Below, one piece after another: positions 36,714 through 45,537 of a stretch of DNA of 64,000 bases. Below the pieces are notes generated by a model. It had not been told where the DNA came from, did no database searches, and saw only the letters and a program-made list of their open reading frames with translations. The position numbers were made by a program, and so were the translations under genes. Source of the stretch: Endobacterium cereale (GTDB lineage: Bacteria; Pseudomonadota; Alphaproteobacteria; Rhizobiales; Rhizobiaceae); NCBI RefSeq assembly GCF_009617585.1, contig NZ_WIXI01000039.1, positions 1 through 64,000 of the forward strand, read 5' to 3'. How positions within the stretch are numbered: position 1 is the stretch's first letter; every line of letters starts with the position of its first letter.

Positions 36714-36736
36714 GCGGTATTCTCCGATGAAAGTGA

Positions 36737-37669
36737 TTATTCGAAACGGGAAAGGTAGGCTTCAACCTTGTCATTATGGGCCGGCTCACCGGTTCCCCCG
36801 AAGGCAAACGCCTTCATGCAACCTGCAGGCATTTGCACCGGCGAAAGATAAGCCGCAACGGCCCGGTATGCATCGATAGCCTCACCCTTATTGACATCTC
36901 CCCAGATGGGCTCGGAGCCCGCCGTAATACTCAACACGGTGTCCGACTTATCGACGGCAATATCGGGTTGGCTTCCGATGTCTTCCATCGGTGGAAGACG
37001 ATCCCAGAACTCCGCACCGACCAGAGTTCGCCAGCCGATATCCGCAATGCCGGCCTTTTCTCCTGATTTCCAGCGATAAGCTGAACCTTCGCGCCGAACT
37101 CCATCCATCACCATTGATGGAGAAATCTCGATCGCTGCCTTAAATCGCGCGGCGGCAGCGCCCAGAATAAATTCGAGGCTGCCTTTGTACGGCGGCAGAA
37201 AGAAACCAAACCCCATCACGCCGGTTATCACGCGCACCTTAAGCAACTCCTCGGTCACGAAGTCCGCAAATTCGCGGATCGATGGCGCGGTTTCGGGAAG
37301 ATCGATTTCCAGGAAATGGAAATGACTGCGCTGTTCGACGCAAAAATACGGAACAGCCGGTTCCTTGAATTCCTCAATCGCATATCCATAGCGGCGAATA
37401 CCCTCGCCATATTCGGTGCTGTCACGCCGAAAGAAGTTCTGGCCGTCCGTAATCAAGTCCGGATTGGTCCAACGGATCTTTCCCGTATGTCCGGGAAAGT
37501 TGTAGGCAGTCACATTGGCGCTCTCTCCAAACGCAGCCTCGAACCGACTGTAAATCGCTGCCAATGCACTACGGCTCGGCTCTGCATGAATATCGCCTTC
37601 GACAATCGCGATGATCCTGAATGCGGGCACAGCAGAGGGATTGCCATTGTACAAAAGTAGGTCGGTCAT
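36737..37669 (-). CDS. DUF3396-type T6SS immunity protein
   Basis: 310 residues. It has the DUF3396 features I know (a WTNPDLITDGQ-like early segment, then REFADFVTEELLKVRVITGVMGFGFFLPPY and WRTLVGAEFWDRL). This family is annotated as type VI immunity and includes the protein that protects from the TseT nuclease of Pseudomonas. It begins 22 bases after the DUF4150 toxin gene, the normal place for its immunity gene. Predicted cytoplasmic, consistent with a DNA-targeting toxin. Confidence 0.7.
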   Translation of the reverse strand: MTDLLLYNGNPSAVPAFRIIAIVEGDIHAEPSRSALAAIYSRFEAAFGESANVTAYNFPGHTGKIRWTNPDLITDGQNFFRRDSTEYGEGIRRYGYAIEEFKEPAVPYFCVEQRSHFHFLEIDLPETAPSIREFADFVTEELLKVRVITGVMGFGFFLPPYKGSLEFILGAAAARFKAAIEISPSMVMDGVRREGSAYRWKSGEKAGIADIGWRTLVGAEFWDRLPPMEDIGSQPDIAVDKSDTVLSITAGSEPIWGDVNKGEAIDAYRAVAAYLSPVQMPAGCMKAFAFGGTGEPAHNDKVEAYLSRFE

Positions 37670-37691
37670 TCAAAACTCCGGATTTTTCAGG

Positions 37692-38801
37692 TCAGGCGGA
37701 CGGGACGACTAGGCCGCCCTTCTTATCGCAGTCACAAGTGGCATTATCCACCTTTTTCGGGTTCTGGCCCGAGGCTCTGCGATACGCTTCTTCCTGCTTT
37801 TGTTTCTCCTGCCAGTTGTCCTGATATCCCGTATCGGGATCGTCAAACTTGTAGTCGTAAACATCGATCAGGTCGCCATCCGGCCCTTGAATGGCAACAT
37901 CTGGAACAACCTTGATGGCCTTGTCCACAATCATCTCCGATTGCTTGATCATGTCGTAGATTTCGCAACCGGTATAAGCGAGGTCGGCCGCATCGACGAT
38001 GGTCGAAAGTATGTTCAGACCGGGAACAAGCTTCATCCAGGCCTTCCCGGCCATTTTAACGCCCTTTTGGACAATTTTGCGTTTTACGAGTTTGTCGACC
38101 TGCCGCTTGATGGCACGCTCCAGGCCCGCGCGGTCATAGATCTTTCGCGCTCCCTCAAAGAGCTTGTCGGCAGAAGAATAAAACGCCTTTTCCGCATGAC
38201 CGATGGCGCCTGGATAACGGCGGCCGATCGCTCGAGACAGCGCACTGTCACCTTTGTTGAGCGCAGCGGTCGTCCTGTCCTTGGCGATGTTGGAGGGCGT
38301 TCGGCAATTCCCGCCCTTTTTCTTGCAATCGTGCCACTCCTCGCGAACCTGGCAGAAAATCTTGCAGAGTTCTTTCATCACTTCCGAAAGACCCGCAGGC
38401 GGCTCATAATGCCCGCCAGCGCCGGAGATGCAGTTCTTGTTATTCATGAACAGCTTGTCCGACAGGCGGCAGATATTCTTGCCTTCTGCGTAGACGTTCG
38501 GTGAATAGGTTATCCAGGTGGATTCATGCAGGTTCGTGCCCGACATCACGCCCTTGGCGGTGCCCGGCTCGTCGCCATAACCCGGTGTATGCGCCGATCC
38601 TCTGATGGCCACCGAGTGGCCGCCGTCTGCGAAAACGGTGCGTGTGCCACGGATCAGGTCACGAGAGAACGATATGATCGAATAAGGCACCGGCACAGGC
38701 CCGGACGGCGTCAGGCAGACGTCAGGCGTCGAGTTCTTCTCATAGCCACCCGTGCCCTTGTGCGAGATGGTGAAGCCATTGGCGGAAACGGTATTCGGCA
38801 T
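37692..38801 (-). CDS. DUF4150 PAAR-like effector with nuclease-like C terminus
   Basis: 369 residues from ATG 38801 (an 11-residue upstream extension overlaps the DUF2169 gene). Residues about 1-120 are a DUF4150/PAAR-like tip domain (MPNTVSANGFTISHKGTGG... with PSGPVPVPYSIISFS and GTNLHESTW). A helical middle follows, with a hydrophobic stretch (MKLVPGLNILSTIVDAADLAY). The C terminus has PDVAIQGPDGDLIDVYDYKFDD and QKQEEAYRRASG, i.e. D-x-K plus Q-x-x-x-Y, as in PD-(D/E)xK restriction-fold toxins. Predicted to be loaded on VgrG and to cut DNA in the target cell. Confidence 0.78.
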   Translation of the reverse strand: MPNTVSANGFTISHKGTGGYEKNSTPDVCLTPSGPVPVPYSIISFSRDLIRGTRTVFADGGHSVAIRGSAHTPGYGDEPGTAKGVMSGTNLHESTWITYSPNVYAEGKNICRLSDKLFMNNKNCISGAGGHYEPPAGLSEVMKELCKIFCQVREEWHDCKKKGGNCRTPSNIAKDRTTAALNKGDSALSRAIGRRYPGAIGHAEKAFYSSADKLFEGARKIYDRAGLERAIKRQVDKLVKRKIVQKGVKMAGKAWMKLVPGLNILSTIVDAADLAYTGCEIYDMIKQSEMIVDKAIKVVPDVAIQGPDGDLIDVYDYKFDDPDTGYQDNWQEKQKQEEAYRRASGQNPKKVDNATCDCDKKGGLVVPSA

Positions 38802-38803
38802 CG

Positions 38804-39895
38804 TCAAACCTCCATGCCGAGGCCGTCGAAGCACTCGGTATCCTCAGGCCGCACACGGAACCCGGACTGTCCCCGCAATGTCAGCTCGCTGCGCTCTACC
38901 AGCACGTCATTGGCGGCACTCATCAGAGGCATGGCGCCGCAATAGGACAGCGTCAACAAACCATCGTCAGGAAAAAGATGAACGGTTTGCAGCGTCATCG
39001 GTGTTTCCTGCCAACGGCTTTTGAAACGCGTCATCGACTCGAATTGCAGGGTCGGCAGCTCGGTGGTGAACTGTCGAAGCGACGCATCTCCGCCGTCGGG
39101 CAGCATATTGGTCAACGTAACCGTCAGGCCTTCCGGCGGCGCATGATCGAGTTGCTGGTCAACCGACACACTCTGCCAGTAATCCTCATGAAGATCATCA
39201 GGCAGAAGCGGTGATTTCCGGCGCATCCAGTTCTGGTCGTAGGTGCCGGAATGCTGCGCACGCTGCGGCCATGATTTAGGAATGGCGCAAAAGGCTGCCG
39301 GCTCGGCACTGCCATCCCATTGTTTCAAGGGCTCCGCACCTTGCGCATACAAACGCGGAAGCGCCTTGCCTTTTGCTGCAGCCTCGGTTTTCCAGTAACC
39401 CAATCCGAGAGGGTTGCCCGGATGCTCCTGTGCAAGTCCCGTGTCGCTTGCCTGATCGGTGCCGCCGAACGTCTGGCTGAAGCCAAGGAAAACGGGATCA
39501 TCGCCGCTCTGCAATTGTGGCTGCAAACGGTCTGACCAGATCATGGCAGGCTGTACCGAAAGGGACTTCGACCACTCGCCGATGGAGGCGGACACCGTGT
39601 AGGGCTCATCAATCGCTGTCGTCGCCGGTCGATAGGCATGGCCGGTCACGACAACATCCGGCCGAACCTTCGGAAGGCCGATATCAAGGTCAGCGACCAG
39701 ATCGCTGACGCCGACACCCTCACGCCAGACCGGTGCGCGAAAAAGATCGACCTGCTTGCGCTCGAAGAGACAAGTCCGTTGATAGCGCATGCGAAAGGTC
39801 GCCTTCGCCCAGACCAGCCAATAGCTCCGCCCGTCCTTGTCGCGATCGAAACCCGAAAAGGCGGCGAAGGGTGTACGGTTGGCCAGCGTCCACAT
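38804..39895 (-). CDS. DUF2169 T6SS adaptor/chaperone
   Basis: 363 residues. The opening WTLANRTPFAAFSGFDRDKDGRSYWLVWAKATF-type sequence and a mid-protein PRLYAQGAEPLKQWDG motif are characteristic of DUF2169 proteins, which in Agrobacterium and others load DUF4150/PAAR-linked effectors onto VgrG. It ends 3 bases before the effector start. This gene order (DUF2169, effector, immunity) is the standard one. Confidence 0.88.
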   Translation of the reverse strand: MWTLANRTPFAAFSGFDRDKDGRSYWLVWAKATFRMRYQRTCLFERKQVDLFRAPVWREGVGVSDLVADLDIGLPKVRPDVVVTGHAYRPATTAIDEPYTVSASIGEWSKSLSVQPAMIWSDRLQPQLQSGDDPVFLGFSQTFGGTDQASDTGLAQEHPGNPLGLGYWKTEAAAKGKALPRLYAQGAEPLKQWDGSAEPAAFCAIPKSWPQRAQHSGTYDQNWMRRKSPLLPDDLHEDYWQSVSVDQQLDHAPPEGLTVTLTNMLPDGGDASLRQFTTELPTLQFESMTRFKSRWQETPMTLQTVHLFPDDGLLTLSYCGAMPLMSAANDVLVERSELTLRGQSGFRVRPEDTECFDGLGMEV

Positions 39896-39915
39896 CGCGC
39901 AGGTCTCCCCGGATC

Positions 39916-40359
39916 TCAGTTGAGTTCGACAACGGCGCCCTTGAGGCCTATCCGCCCAAGTGCTTCGATGGAAATGTCGTCACCCAGAATGCGCACGCGG
40001 CCATCGGGATAGAGGCGCAGTTCAGAGCGACCACATTTGAGGGAAAGAGGCGTATCCGCGCGTTTATGCGCTGGAGACAACACGCCCTGAGAGAAAGCGC
40101 GTGCAATTGCATCAAACGGCACATGGCCGATCAGAAGGACGGGTCCGGCTGCGAGGTTCATCCCGATTGCCAGACACCCGACCGTGTCTGCTCCGAACTG
40201 GGTGCCGGATATGACATTCGCGGGATCCACGCCTGCAATAATCGGAACGCCGGTATCCGGCACTTCCAGAATGAGATGAAGGCAAAACTGACCTCTATCC
40301 GCCGAGGCGTCGATGGGCTGGGAGAGCGGCAAAAGATTGGCTGCAAGATCGTGCTTCAT
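39916..40359 (-). CDS. T6SS-linked small protein, DUF6484-like tail
   Basis: 147 residues from ATG 40359, which overlaps the previous stop by 4 bases (ATGA). The last 45 residues (LSLKCGRSELRLYPDGRVRILGDD... ending GAVVELN) resemble the conserved C terminus of DUF6484-type proteins found in VgrG clusters (LxCG-x-x-xLxxDGxVxIxG). Function unknown; it is expected to assist effector loading. Confidence 0.6.
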   Translation of the reverse strand: MKHDLAANLLPLSQPIDASADRGQFCLHLILEVPDTGVPIIAGVDPANVISGTQFGADTVGCLAIGMNLAAGPVLLIGHVPFDAIARAFSQGVLSPAHKRADTPLSLKCGRSELRLYPDGRVRILGDDISIEALGRIGLKGAVVELN

Positions 40360-40622
40360 GAAAGGACAACTCCGCAATTTCCGCAGGAAGCATGCTTTTT
40401 CACGTCGAGGATAGGTTCACGCATCGGTCCGCCCAACAAACGGCTGAACGCACCGGCAGCTACAAAAGCAAGCAAAGCAAAAAGTCTGAAAAACAGCCTC
40501 GAGCAGATCAGGCCGAACAGGAAAGATATGGGCCTCCCCCAATTCGGCATCTGCTCGCCGGGCAAAGACCTCCAGTCTCTTTTCTGGCTCTCAGTCTGCC
40601 GGGGTGTGAAATATGAAAACAT
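40356..40622 (-). CDS. Small single-TM protein in T6SS operon
   Basis: 88 residues with one hydrophobic segment at about 33-58 (ISFLFGLICSRLFFRLFALLAFVAAGAF) and a C-terminal CGNCG pair. The start shares a base with the preceding stop (TGATG) and the end overlaps the next start (ATGA), so both junctions are translationally coupled. That is strong support for a real gene despite its size. Unknown role, perhaps second immunity component at the membrane. Confidence 0.65.
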   Translation of the reverse strand: MFSYFTPRQTESQKRDWRSLPGEQMPNWGRPISFLFGLICSRLFFRLFALLAFVAAGAFSRLLGGPMREPILDVKKHASCGNCGVVLS

Positions 40623-41845
40623 CAGCGTCCCACTGCCCTCAGATCAAACTGTCGCTCGATTTCGCTGCGTTCCTGCCCTAGTGATATCTTGGCAACCGAA
40701 AATGCGGACACACCAGTCACCCAACCGTTGAAAACCATCTGACGGGCTTCCGCATCAAACGACCGGATGTTTCGCCGAGCATCATAAGTATTCAGTCCAA
40801 GAACTGAGATCGACGGCGATGTATTTTTCTGGACGTAAATTTCGGAAACGAAGTGTCCGCCGGCTGCCATATCCCAAGCGCGCGCGTAGGCATGCGCGAC
40901 TGTTTCGCCGGACGTGTTCTTGATCGTTTGCATTTCGGCATCACCTGCAAATGACGTTTGCCCACTCTGATCGATCTGCTTGGTGAACGTGGATATCATC
41001 TCCGCGGCAACCTCTCGACCTTTCGTCAGATCGACTGGGCGAATGTGGACAACAAGATTGGGATATTCCTCCCCATCAAGTGACAGGTTGTAATCGCTTG
41101 TACCCTCGGGCTTGCCGCTGCTGTCGACCTTTTTGACATCCCAGTTCTGGGGATAAAGGAAAGTCTCTCCGCCCTTGGCTTTCTCCTCCCGCAGGCTCGC
41201 CAAAGCATCGCCGTCATCATGCATCCGCAGCCCGCCGAAAAAGCGGGACAACGCATCCTCGTATTCCGGATAATCCTCGTAATCGAATGCCGCATGGATA
41301 ACGAGCACGTCACGCCCACGACTGATGGCGGCAACTCGACTCATACGGCTGTAGCCAGCACCTTCCTTGAACTCGCTGCCGGCGAGAAAGCCGAAAACAC
41401 TGTTGCCTTTTTCTTGATCTTGGAGGATCCGATTGTAGCCATTGATGGCAAGGAACCCGTAGCCGGCAGTTTGTGCATCAGCGAAAGATGGGAACCGGAG
41501 ACGATGGACCTCGATCATGAGCCTGTCGCGGTCCTCCGGCTCGTAGATTCGGGCGATTACACCCTCTTTCTCCTGAGGCGCCGTTTCCGTCCAGATATCC
41601 ATCTTGTCGTTCAAGATCGACGAAAAGCTGAAACCAGTTTCGCCGAGATCAATCTTCTTCCGAGAGTATTTACCTGACAACTCGCTGGAGATCGCAAGAA
41701 TTCTTTCAGTCGAATAGGTCTGGGCCATGGCCACCTCGGAAATGAAAAGGGTAAAAAGTGATGACGCACCAACCGCAAATGCCAGCATGGCCTTTCGACA
41801 CATTTCACCGAGTTTATAAGATTTGATGTACTGCTGGTGCATCAT
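40622..41845 (-). CDS. Exported protein, candidate T6SS immunity protein
   Basis: 407 residues. A signal peptide (about 15-41, hydrophobic core AMLAFAVGASSLFTLFIS, cut near AMA/QT) sends it to the periplasm. The mature part has a repeated layout of two related-looking halves with acidic regions. There is no recognised family. It directly follows the glycine-rich candidate effector, and its periplasmic destination fits immunity to a toxin acting on the envelope. The DUF3396 protein of the second set lacks a signal peptide, so the two sets differ. Confidence 0.65.
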   Translation of the reverse strand: MMHQQYIKSYKLGEMCRKAMLAFAVGASSLFTLFISEVAMAQTYSTERILAISSELSGKYSRKKIDLGETGFSFSSILNDKMDIWTETAPQEKEGVIARIYEPEDRDRLMIEVHRLRFPSFADAQTAGYGFLAINGYNRILQDQEKGNSVFGFLAGSEFKEGAGYSRMSRVAAISRGRDVLVIHAAFDYEDYPEYEDALSRFFGGLRMHDDGDALASLREEKAKGGETFLYPQNWDVKKVDSSGKPEGTSDYNLSLDGEEYPNLVVHIRPVDLTKGREVAAEMISTFTKQIDQSGQTSFAGDAEMQTIKNTSGETVAHAYARAWDMAAGGHFVSEIYVQKNTSPSISVLGLNTYDARRNIRSFDAEARQMVFNGWVTGVSAFSVAKISLGQERSEIERQFDLRAVGR

Positions 41846-41851
41846 GTCAGG

Positions 41852-43135
41852 TTACTTCTCCGGTGTTTGCAGGCCGAAACCAGCCTTAATGCCAGCGCCA
41901 GGACCAAACGCCGCCTTGCCTTTTAGTCTCGCGCCGACTTTGCCGTCCTCGAGATCACCCATCTCTCCCTCCACGGCAAGCGCCCCGCCAATACTTGCTT
42001 CTCCACCAATTTCAACAAAAAATCCCCAGTCCCATTCCTTGCCGACTTTATCAAGTCGGGTGTCCCACTCCGCCCACTCTGCTACGCCGTTGAAGGAATG
42101 TACGACGAAATTGATCGCGCGTGCAGGAGTGACGGATACCCCTACTCCGCCATTGATCTGTCCAAGCGTCGCGTCTATGCCTGCCTTGCCAGTGGTAACG
42201 AAGGTGGGAGAGCCGTTGTAAGTGCCGACCTTGATCCCAGCTTCGAGGGCCCCCTCCAATTTCCCGACCTCAAAGCCGCCCTTTGCGTTGAGCAGCCCGT
42301 CTTTGTTAAGAGTGCCCTCCCCCTCGATCAAGCTTACTGCACCGGACACTCCTGCCTTCGCGGTGATGTTCGCGTTGCCGCCGACCCAGTCGTCCGACCC
42401 GGTATAGCCGACAGTCGCCTTGCTTGAGGCGTTGAAGACACTCATCTTGCCCTGAGCAAAGCCATCCTTGTCCTCAAGGACTTTGTAGGACTCATCGTAA
42501 AACTTTTGATCGAGGTTCGAGCCGGCTTCGTACTTGCCTTTGATTGGCTTTCCGGTTTCCTTGAAAGTTGAAGTGTGTCCCTTTTTACTCTCGGTGGAAC
42601 CGTCCTCGTATGTCGTCCGGGATCGTTCGTACCCTTCTTCGGATTCCACTTTGCTTTTGGCCGAAGTTTTCACCTCCGGATCGTGCGTCTCGTCCTCGTC
42701 TTCTTTTTTCTCTTCCTGTTTGATTAGTTCGTTAGCCGGCCGCTGTTCAGCTTCCTTGGCAACCTGCTGGGGATCCCCTTCCGTCTCGATATGAGATGCA
42801 TCGGTAGCAAAACCGTCCGAAGACAACATCGTATTCTGATGCTCGCGCGGTGTCTGCTCGCCAAGCAAGGGACCTGCCGCCCCGTCGGTCGTGGGGGAGA
42901 AGCGCCAGGGTTTTAGGTAGGAGCCTGGCTCATAGCCAGGCTTGTAAGGTGGACGGACGCTCTGTGTGGCTGAAGGTGTGGGGCAAAACCCTTCCAGGTC
43001 CTTGCGCACCACCTGACGCAATGCCTCTTCTTCCCGCGAGGAACGCCGAAAGAGCGGCGGCAAGACAGGCCCGAAATTCGGGTTTCCGCGCCAATAATCG
43101 AGATTAGAAGCTTGTGATTGGTTTTTGTCGCTCAT
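41852..43135 (-). CDS. Candidate T6SS effector, glycine-rich, unrecognised
   Basis: 427 residues, 5 bases after vgrG. N-terminal 100 residues are proline-rich without clear domain, 100-200 strongly acidic and lysine/glutamate rich (coiled or disordered), and 230-427 consists of beta-like repeats with G-x-G and alternating hydrophobic residues (KAGVSGAVSLIEGEGTL, then FEVGKLEGALEAGIKVG, GKAGIDATLGQINGGVGV, GGEASIGGALAVEGEMG). The pattern recalls membrane-inserting amphipathic strands. Gene position next to vgrG and before an exported protein makes an effector role likely. No known toxin motif was found. Confidence 0.65.
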   Translation of the reverse strand: MSDKNQSQASNLDYWRGNPNFGPVLPPLFRRSSREEEALRQVVRKDLEGFCPTPSATQSVRPPYKPGYEPGSYLKPWRFSPTTDGAAGPLLGEQTPREHQNTMLSSDGFATDASHIETEGDPQQVAKEAEQRPANELIKQEEKKEDEDETHDPEVKTSAKSKVESEEGYERSRTTYEDGSTESKKGHTSTFKETGKPIKGKYEAGSNLDQKFYDESYKVLEDKDGFAQGKMSVFNASSKATVGYTGSDDWVGGNANITAKAGVSGAVSLIEGEGTLNKDGLLNAKGGFEVGKLEGALEAGIKVGTYNGSPTFVTTGKAGIDATLGQINGGVGVSVTPARAINFVVHSFNGVAEWAEWDTRLDKVGKEWDWGFFVEIGGEASIGGALAVEGEMGDLEDGKVGARLKGKAAFGPGAGIKAGFGLQTPEK

Positions 43136-43140
43136 GACGA

Positions 43141-45255
43141 TTAATTCTCGTCAATACGATCAGCCTGGAAACGGATCCGCTTTGCCTTGATCGTCACATC
43201 GCCTTCCTTAGACATCGTAATCAAAACGTTTTCGCCGACGCGAATGTTGAACTGGTGACCAACATTGATGTTATGAACTCGGCCGATATCCGCATCATAC
43301 CGCCCCCTAACGATCAGGCTCATTTTCTTGCCTACCGTCGTTTGAAGGAGGTTGCCAACGATCGTAGACTTCGCGACGCCGACAATTTCCGAACTCCCAC
43401 CATGAACTATCTCAGATTTGTTCTTTTCAATGAACATCTGATAGTTGCCCTTGGCAAAATTGAAGGGGTCTGGAATTCGCATCTTCTGCATGAAGTCGGA
43501 AAAATTACCAAACATGTTCATGGTGCGCGACAAGAGGTATTCGGTGAGTTTATTCTGCCCGACAGCTATAGAAACGTTGCCCGTCACAACCTGCTCGTAG
43601 TCACCACCGACGAAACCAGTCTTGTCGTTTGCCACGTGCTGATGGCGGTCATGCTCAATCCGCTCTCGAGTGTCGTTGAGAACGTGAATGTCGTGGTCCT
43701 TCTGGGCGTGCAGGAACAGTTGCTCTTTTCCGGCTTCATCCTCGAAGGACATTTCATTGAAGCCCTGCCCCTTGTGCGTATTTGATCGCATCACCATGCG
43801 CGTCTTGTTGGCCGGCAGATCGTAAGGCACACCATTGGCCGTATTTGGCACAACACCCGTTACCAGCGGCCGATCGGGATCACCATCGACATAGGCCACC
43901 ATCACTTCCATGCCGATGCGCGGAATGGTCTGGCCACCCCAGCCTCCACCCGCCCAGGTCTGTGCCACACGCACCCAGCAGGTGTCAGATCCGTCCTTCT
44001 TGGCCTTTCGGTCCCACGGGAACCACACCTTGATCCGGCCGTACTGGTCCGGGTGGATTTCTTCGCCTTCGGGACCGGCGACGATTGCCACTTGTGTACC
44101 TTCAATGCGCGGGCGTTTGGTTTCACGGTGAGGCGTCATCGGCACGCGGGAGGGGACAGCCTCGAACTCGTTGCGATATTCCGGTTCGTTGCTGTTGGTT
44201 TCGTAAGAGCGGTCCACCACCGTCTGGATCGACTTGATGATCACATGTTCTTCGTAGGAATGATCAGGATGGGCGACTTCATACGGTGTAAAACGGCGGC
44301 CGGTTTCGATGATCCGGCTGGTGGAGGCGCCGAACACGCGGTCGTGGTCGGCTTCCGACGCCTGGGCGCGCAGTTTTTGCGCTCGTTCGGCTTCAGCAAC
44401 CGAGGAGATGCGGGCCGGGTATTCGTAAAGCTCGCGTTTGGTCGCATCCGGCATCTGCACCAGAGACGGCGTCATCGTGCCCGGCACCATGCGGGGGGTC
44501 TCGAAATTCCAGTCGGCGCCGGCGCGCTGGCCCGGCACATAGGAAAAACGGCGGGCCCATTCATTGATGTGGTTGCGGTCGGACGAGCCTTGCGCGAGGC
44601 GCACTCTCTTTTCACCCTGCGCCGAGGCTGATGGGCCGAGCCAGCCATTGGCGGTATCTGCCACATGCAGCTTGTGTTTGCCGTCTTCGTGGCTGAACCA
44701 GTAGAACAGGCCGTCTTCCTCAAAACGACGGCAGAGATAGTCGAAGTCTCGCTCGTTGAACTGGACAGAATAGTGTTGTTTGGGCGGAGATGTAATCACG
44801 CCTGACGTATCCGGTGCGGGAATGCCATGTTCGGAAAACAGGATTTCGGCGATCTCGATCGACGTCTTGTCCATCCAGATACGGCAATCGGAACGGCGTG
44901 TGAGCAGCCACATCTGCGGGCGCAGCACCATGGCATAGGAACGCAGGCCGCGTGTGATCGGCGGGCCTTCGTTGAGTTCGGTGACCAAACCGTTGAACGG
45001 GCGACGGATGGCCGGGATATCCTCGCCGTCACCCTGCTGTACCTCGACGGAGACATCGAGCAGGCGGCCGATCAGGTCTTCCGGCTTGATCTGCTCCTTC
45101 TTGGTGCGGGCGACGAGATGGATCTCGAACAGGGAGGAAATGCCTTCCTGGATCGTCACGCGCTCGGCCAGAAGCTGGTCTTCTCCCAGCGGAGAGTTGA
45201 TCTTGAGAATGCGGCTCGCCTGGATGAAATCGGCGGCGGAAGATGCATTGTCCAT
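43141..45255 (-). CDS. vgrG: VgrG spike protein
   Basis: 704 residues from ATG 45255 (GGAG upstream; a 16-residue upstream extension lacks support). The gp27-like N-terminal region (SPLGEDQLLAERVTIQ, then FNERDFDYLCRRFEEDGLFYWF) and gp5-like OB fold (CWVRVAQTWAGGGWGGQTIPRIGMEVMVAYVDGDPDRPLVTG) are clear, followed by a beta-helix needle (DVTIKAKRIRF). There is no extra C-terminal toxin domain, so cargo is loaded through PAAR and adaptor proteins. No TssA-M genes are present in the window, so the apparatus must be encoded elsewhere. Confidence 0.95.
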   Translation of the reverse strand: MDNASSAADFIQASRILKINSPLGEDQLLAERVTIQEGISSLFEIHLVARTKKEQIKPEDLIGRLLDVSVEVQQGDGEDIPAIRRPFNGLVTELNEGPPITRGLRSYAMVLRPQMWLLTRRSDCRIWMDKTSIEIAEILFSEHGIPAPDTSGVITSPPKQHYSVQFNERDFDYLCRRFEEDGLFYWFSHEDGKHKLHVADTANGWLGPSASAQGEKRVRLAQGSSDRNHINEWARRFSYVPGQRAGADWNFETPRMVPGTMTPSLVQMPDATKRELYEYPARISSVAEAERAQKLRAQASEADHDRVFGASTSRIIETGRRFTPYEVAHPDHSYEEHVIIKSIQTVVDRSYETNSNEPEYRNEFEAVPSRVPMTPHRETKRPRIEGTQVAIVAGPEGEEIHPDQYGRIKVWFPWDRKAKKDGSDTCWVRVAQTWAGGGWGGQTIPRIGMEVMVAYVDGDPDRPLVTGVVPNTANGVPYDLPANKTRMVMRSNTHKGQGFNEMSFEDEAGKEQLFLHAQKDHDIHVLNDTRERIEHDRHQHVANDKTGFVGGDYEQVVTGNVSIAVGQNKLTEYLLSRTMNMFGNFSDFMQKMRIPDPFNFAKGNYQMFIEKNKSEIVHGGSSEIVGVAKSTIVGNLLQTTVGKKMSLIVRGRYDADIGRVHNINVGHQFNIRVGENVLITMSKEGDVTIKAKRIRFQADRIDEN

Positions 45256-45537
45256 GGTCGGCTCCGGCAATCTGAAAACCAAGAAAAACACCATAGGAGC
45301 CACGAAACGGAAACCGATGATGCGAAAAAATGCACGTCTTAATCGCCGCGAAAACTAGAGCCGCACTCCGTCAGGTCAACCCTGAATGGGCAAGGTTTCG
45401 CAGATTGGGGGAATTTACGGAGCCTAGCAGTTGCAAAGGCCGCCGAGAAAAGCGGACATTGTCTGTTGCAAAAATCGGCGAGACCGGCATCTTTGGTGCC
45501 GCGCTTCGATCGATCCGGTTTCGGTTTGGGGTGCGGC

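Noticed and set aside
34743..45255. Core T6SS apparatus
   Set aside because: Only VgrG, adaptor, effector and immunity-type genes are present; no sheath, baseplate, membrane-complex or ClpV genes could be recognised.
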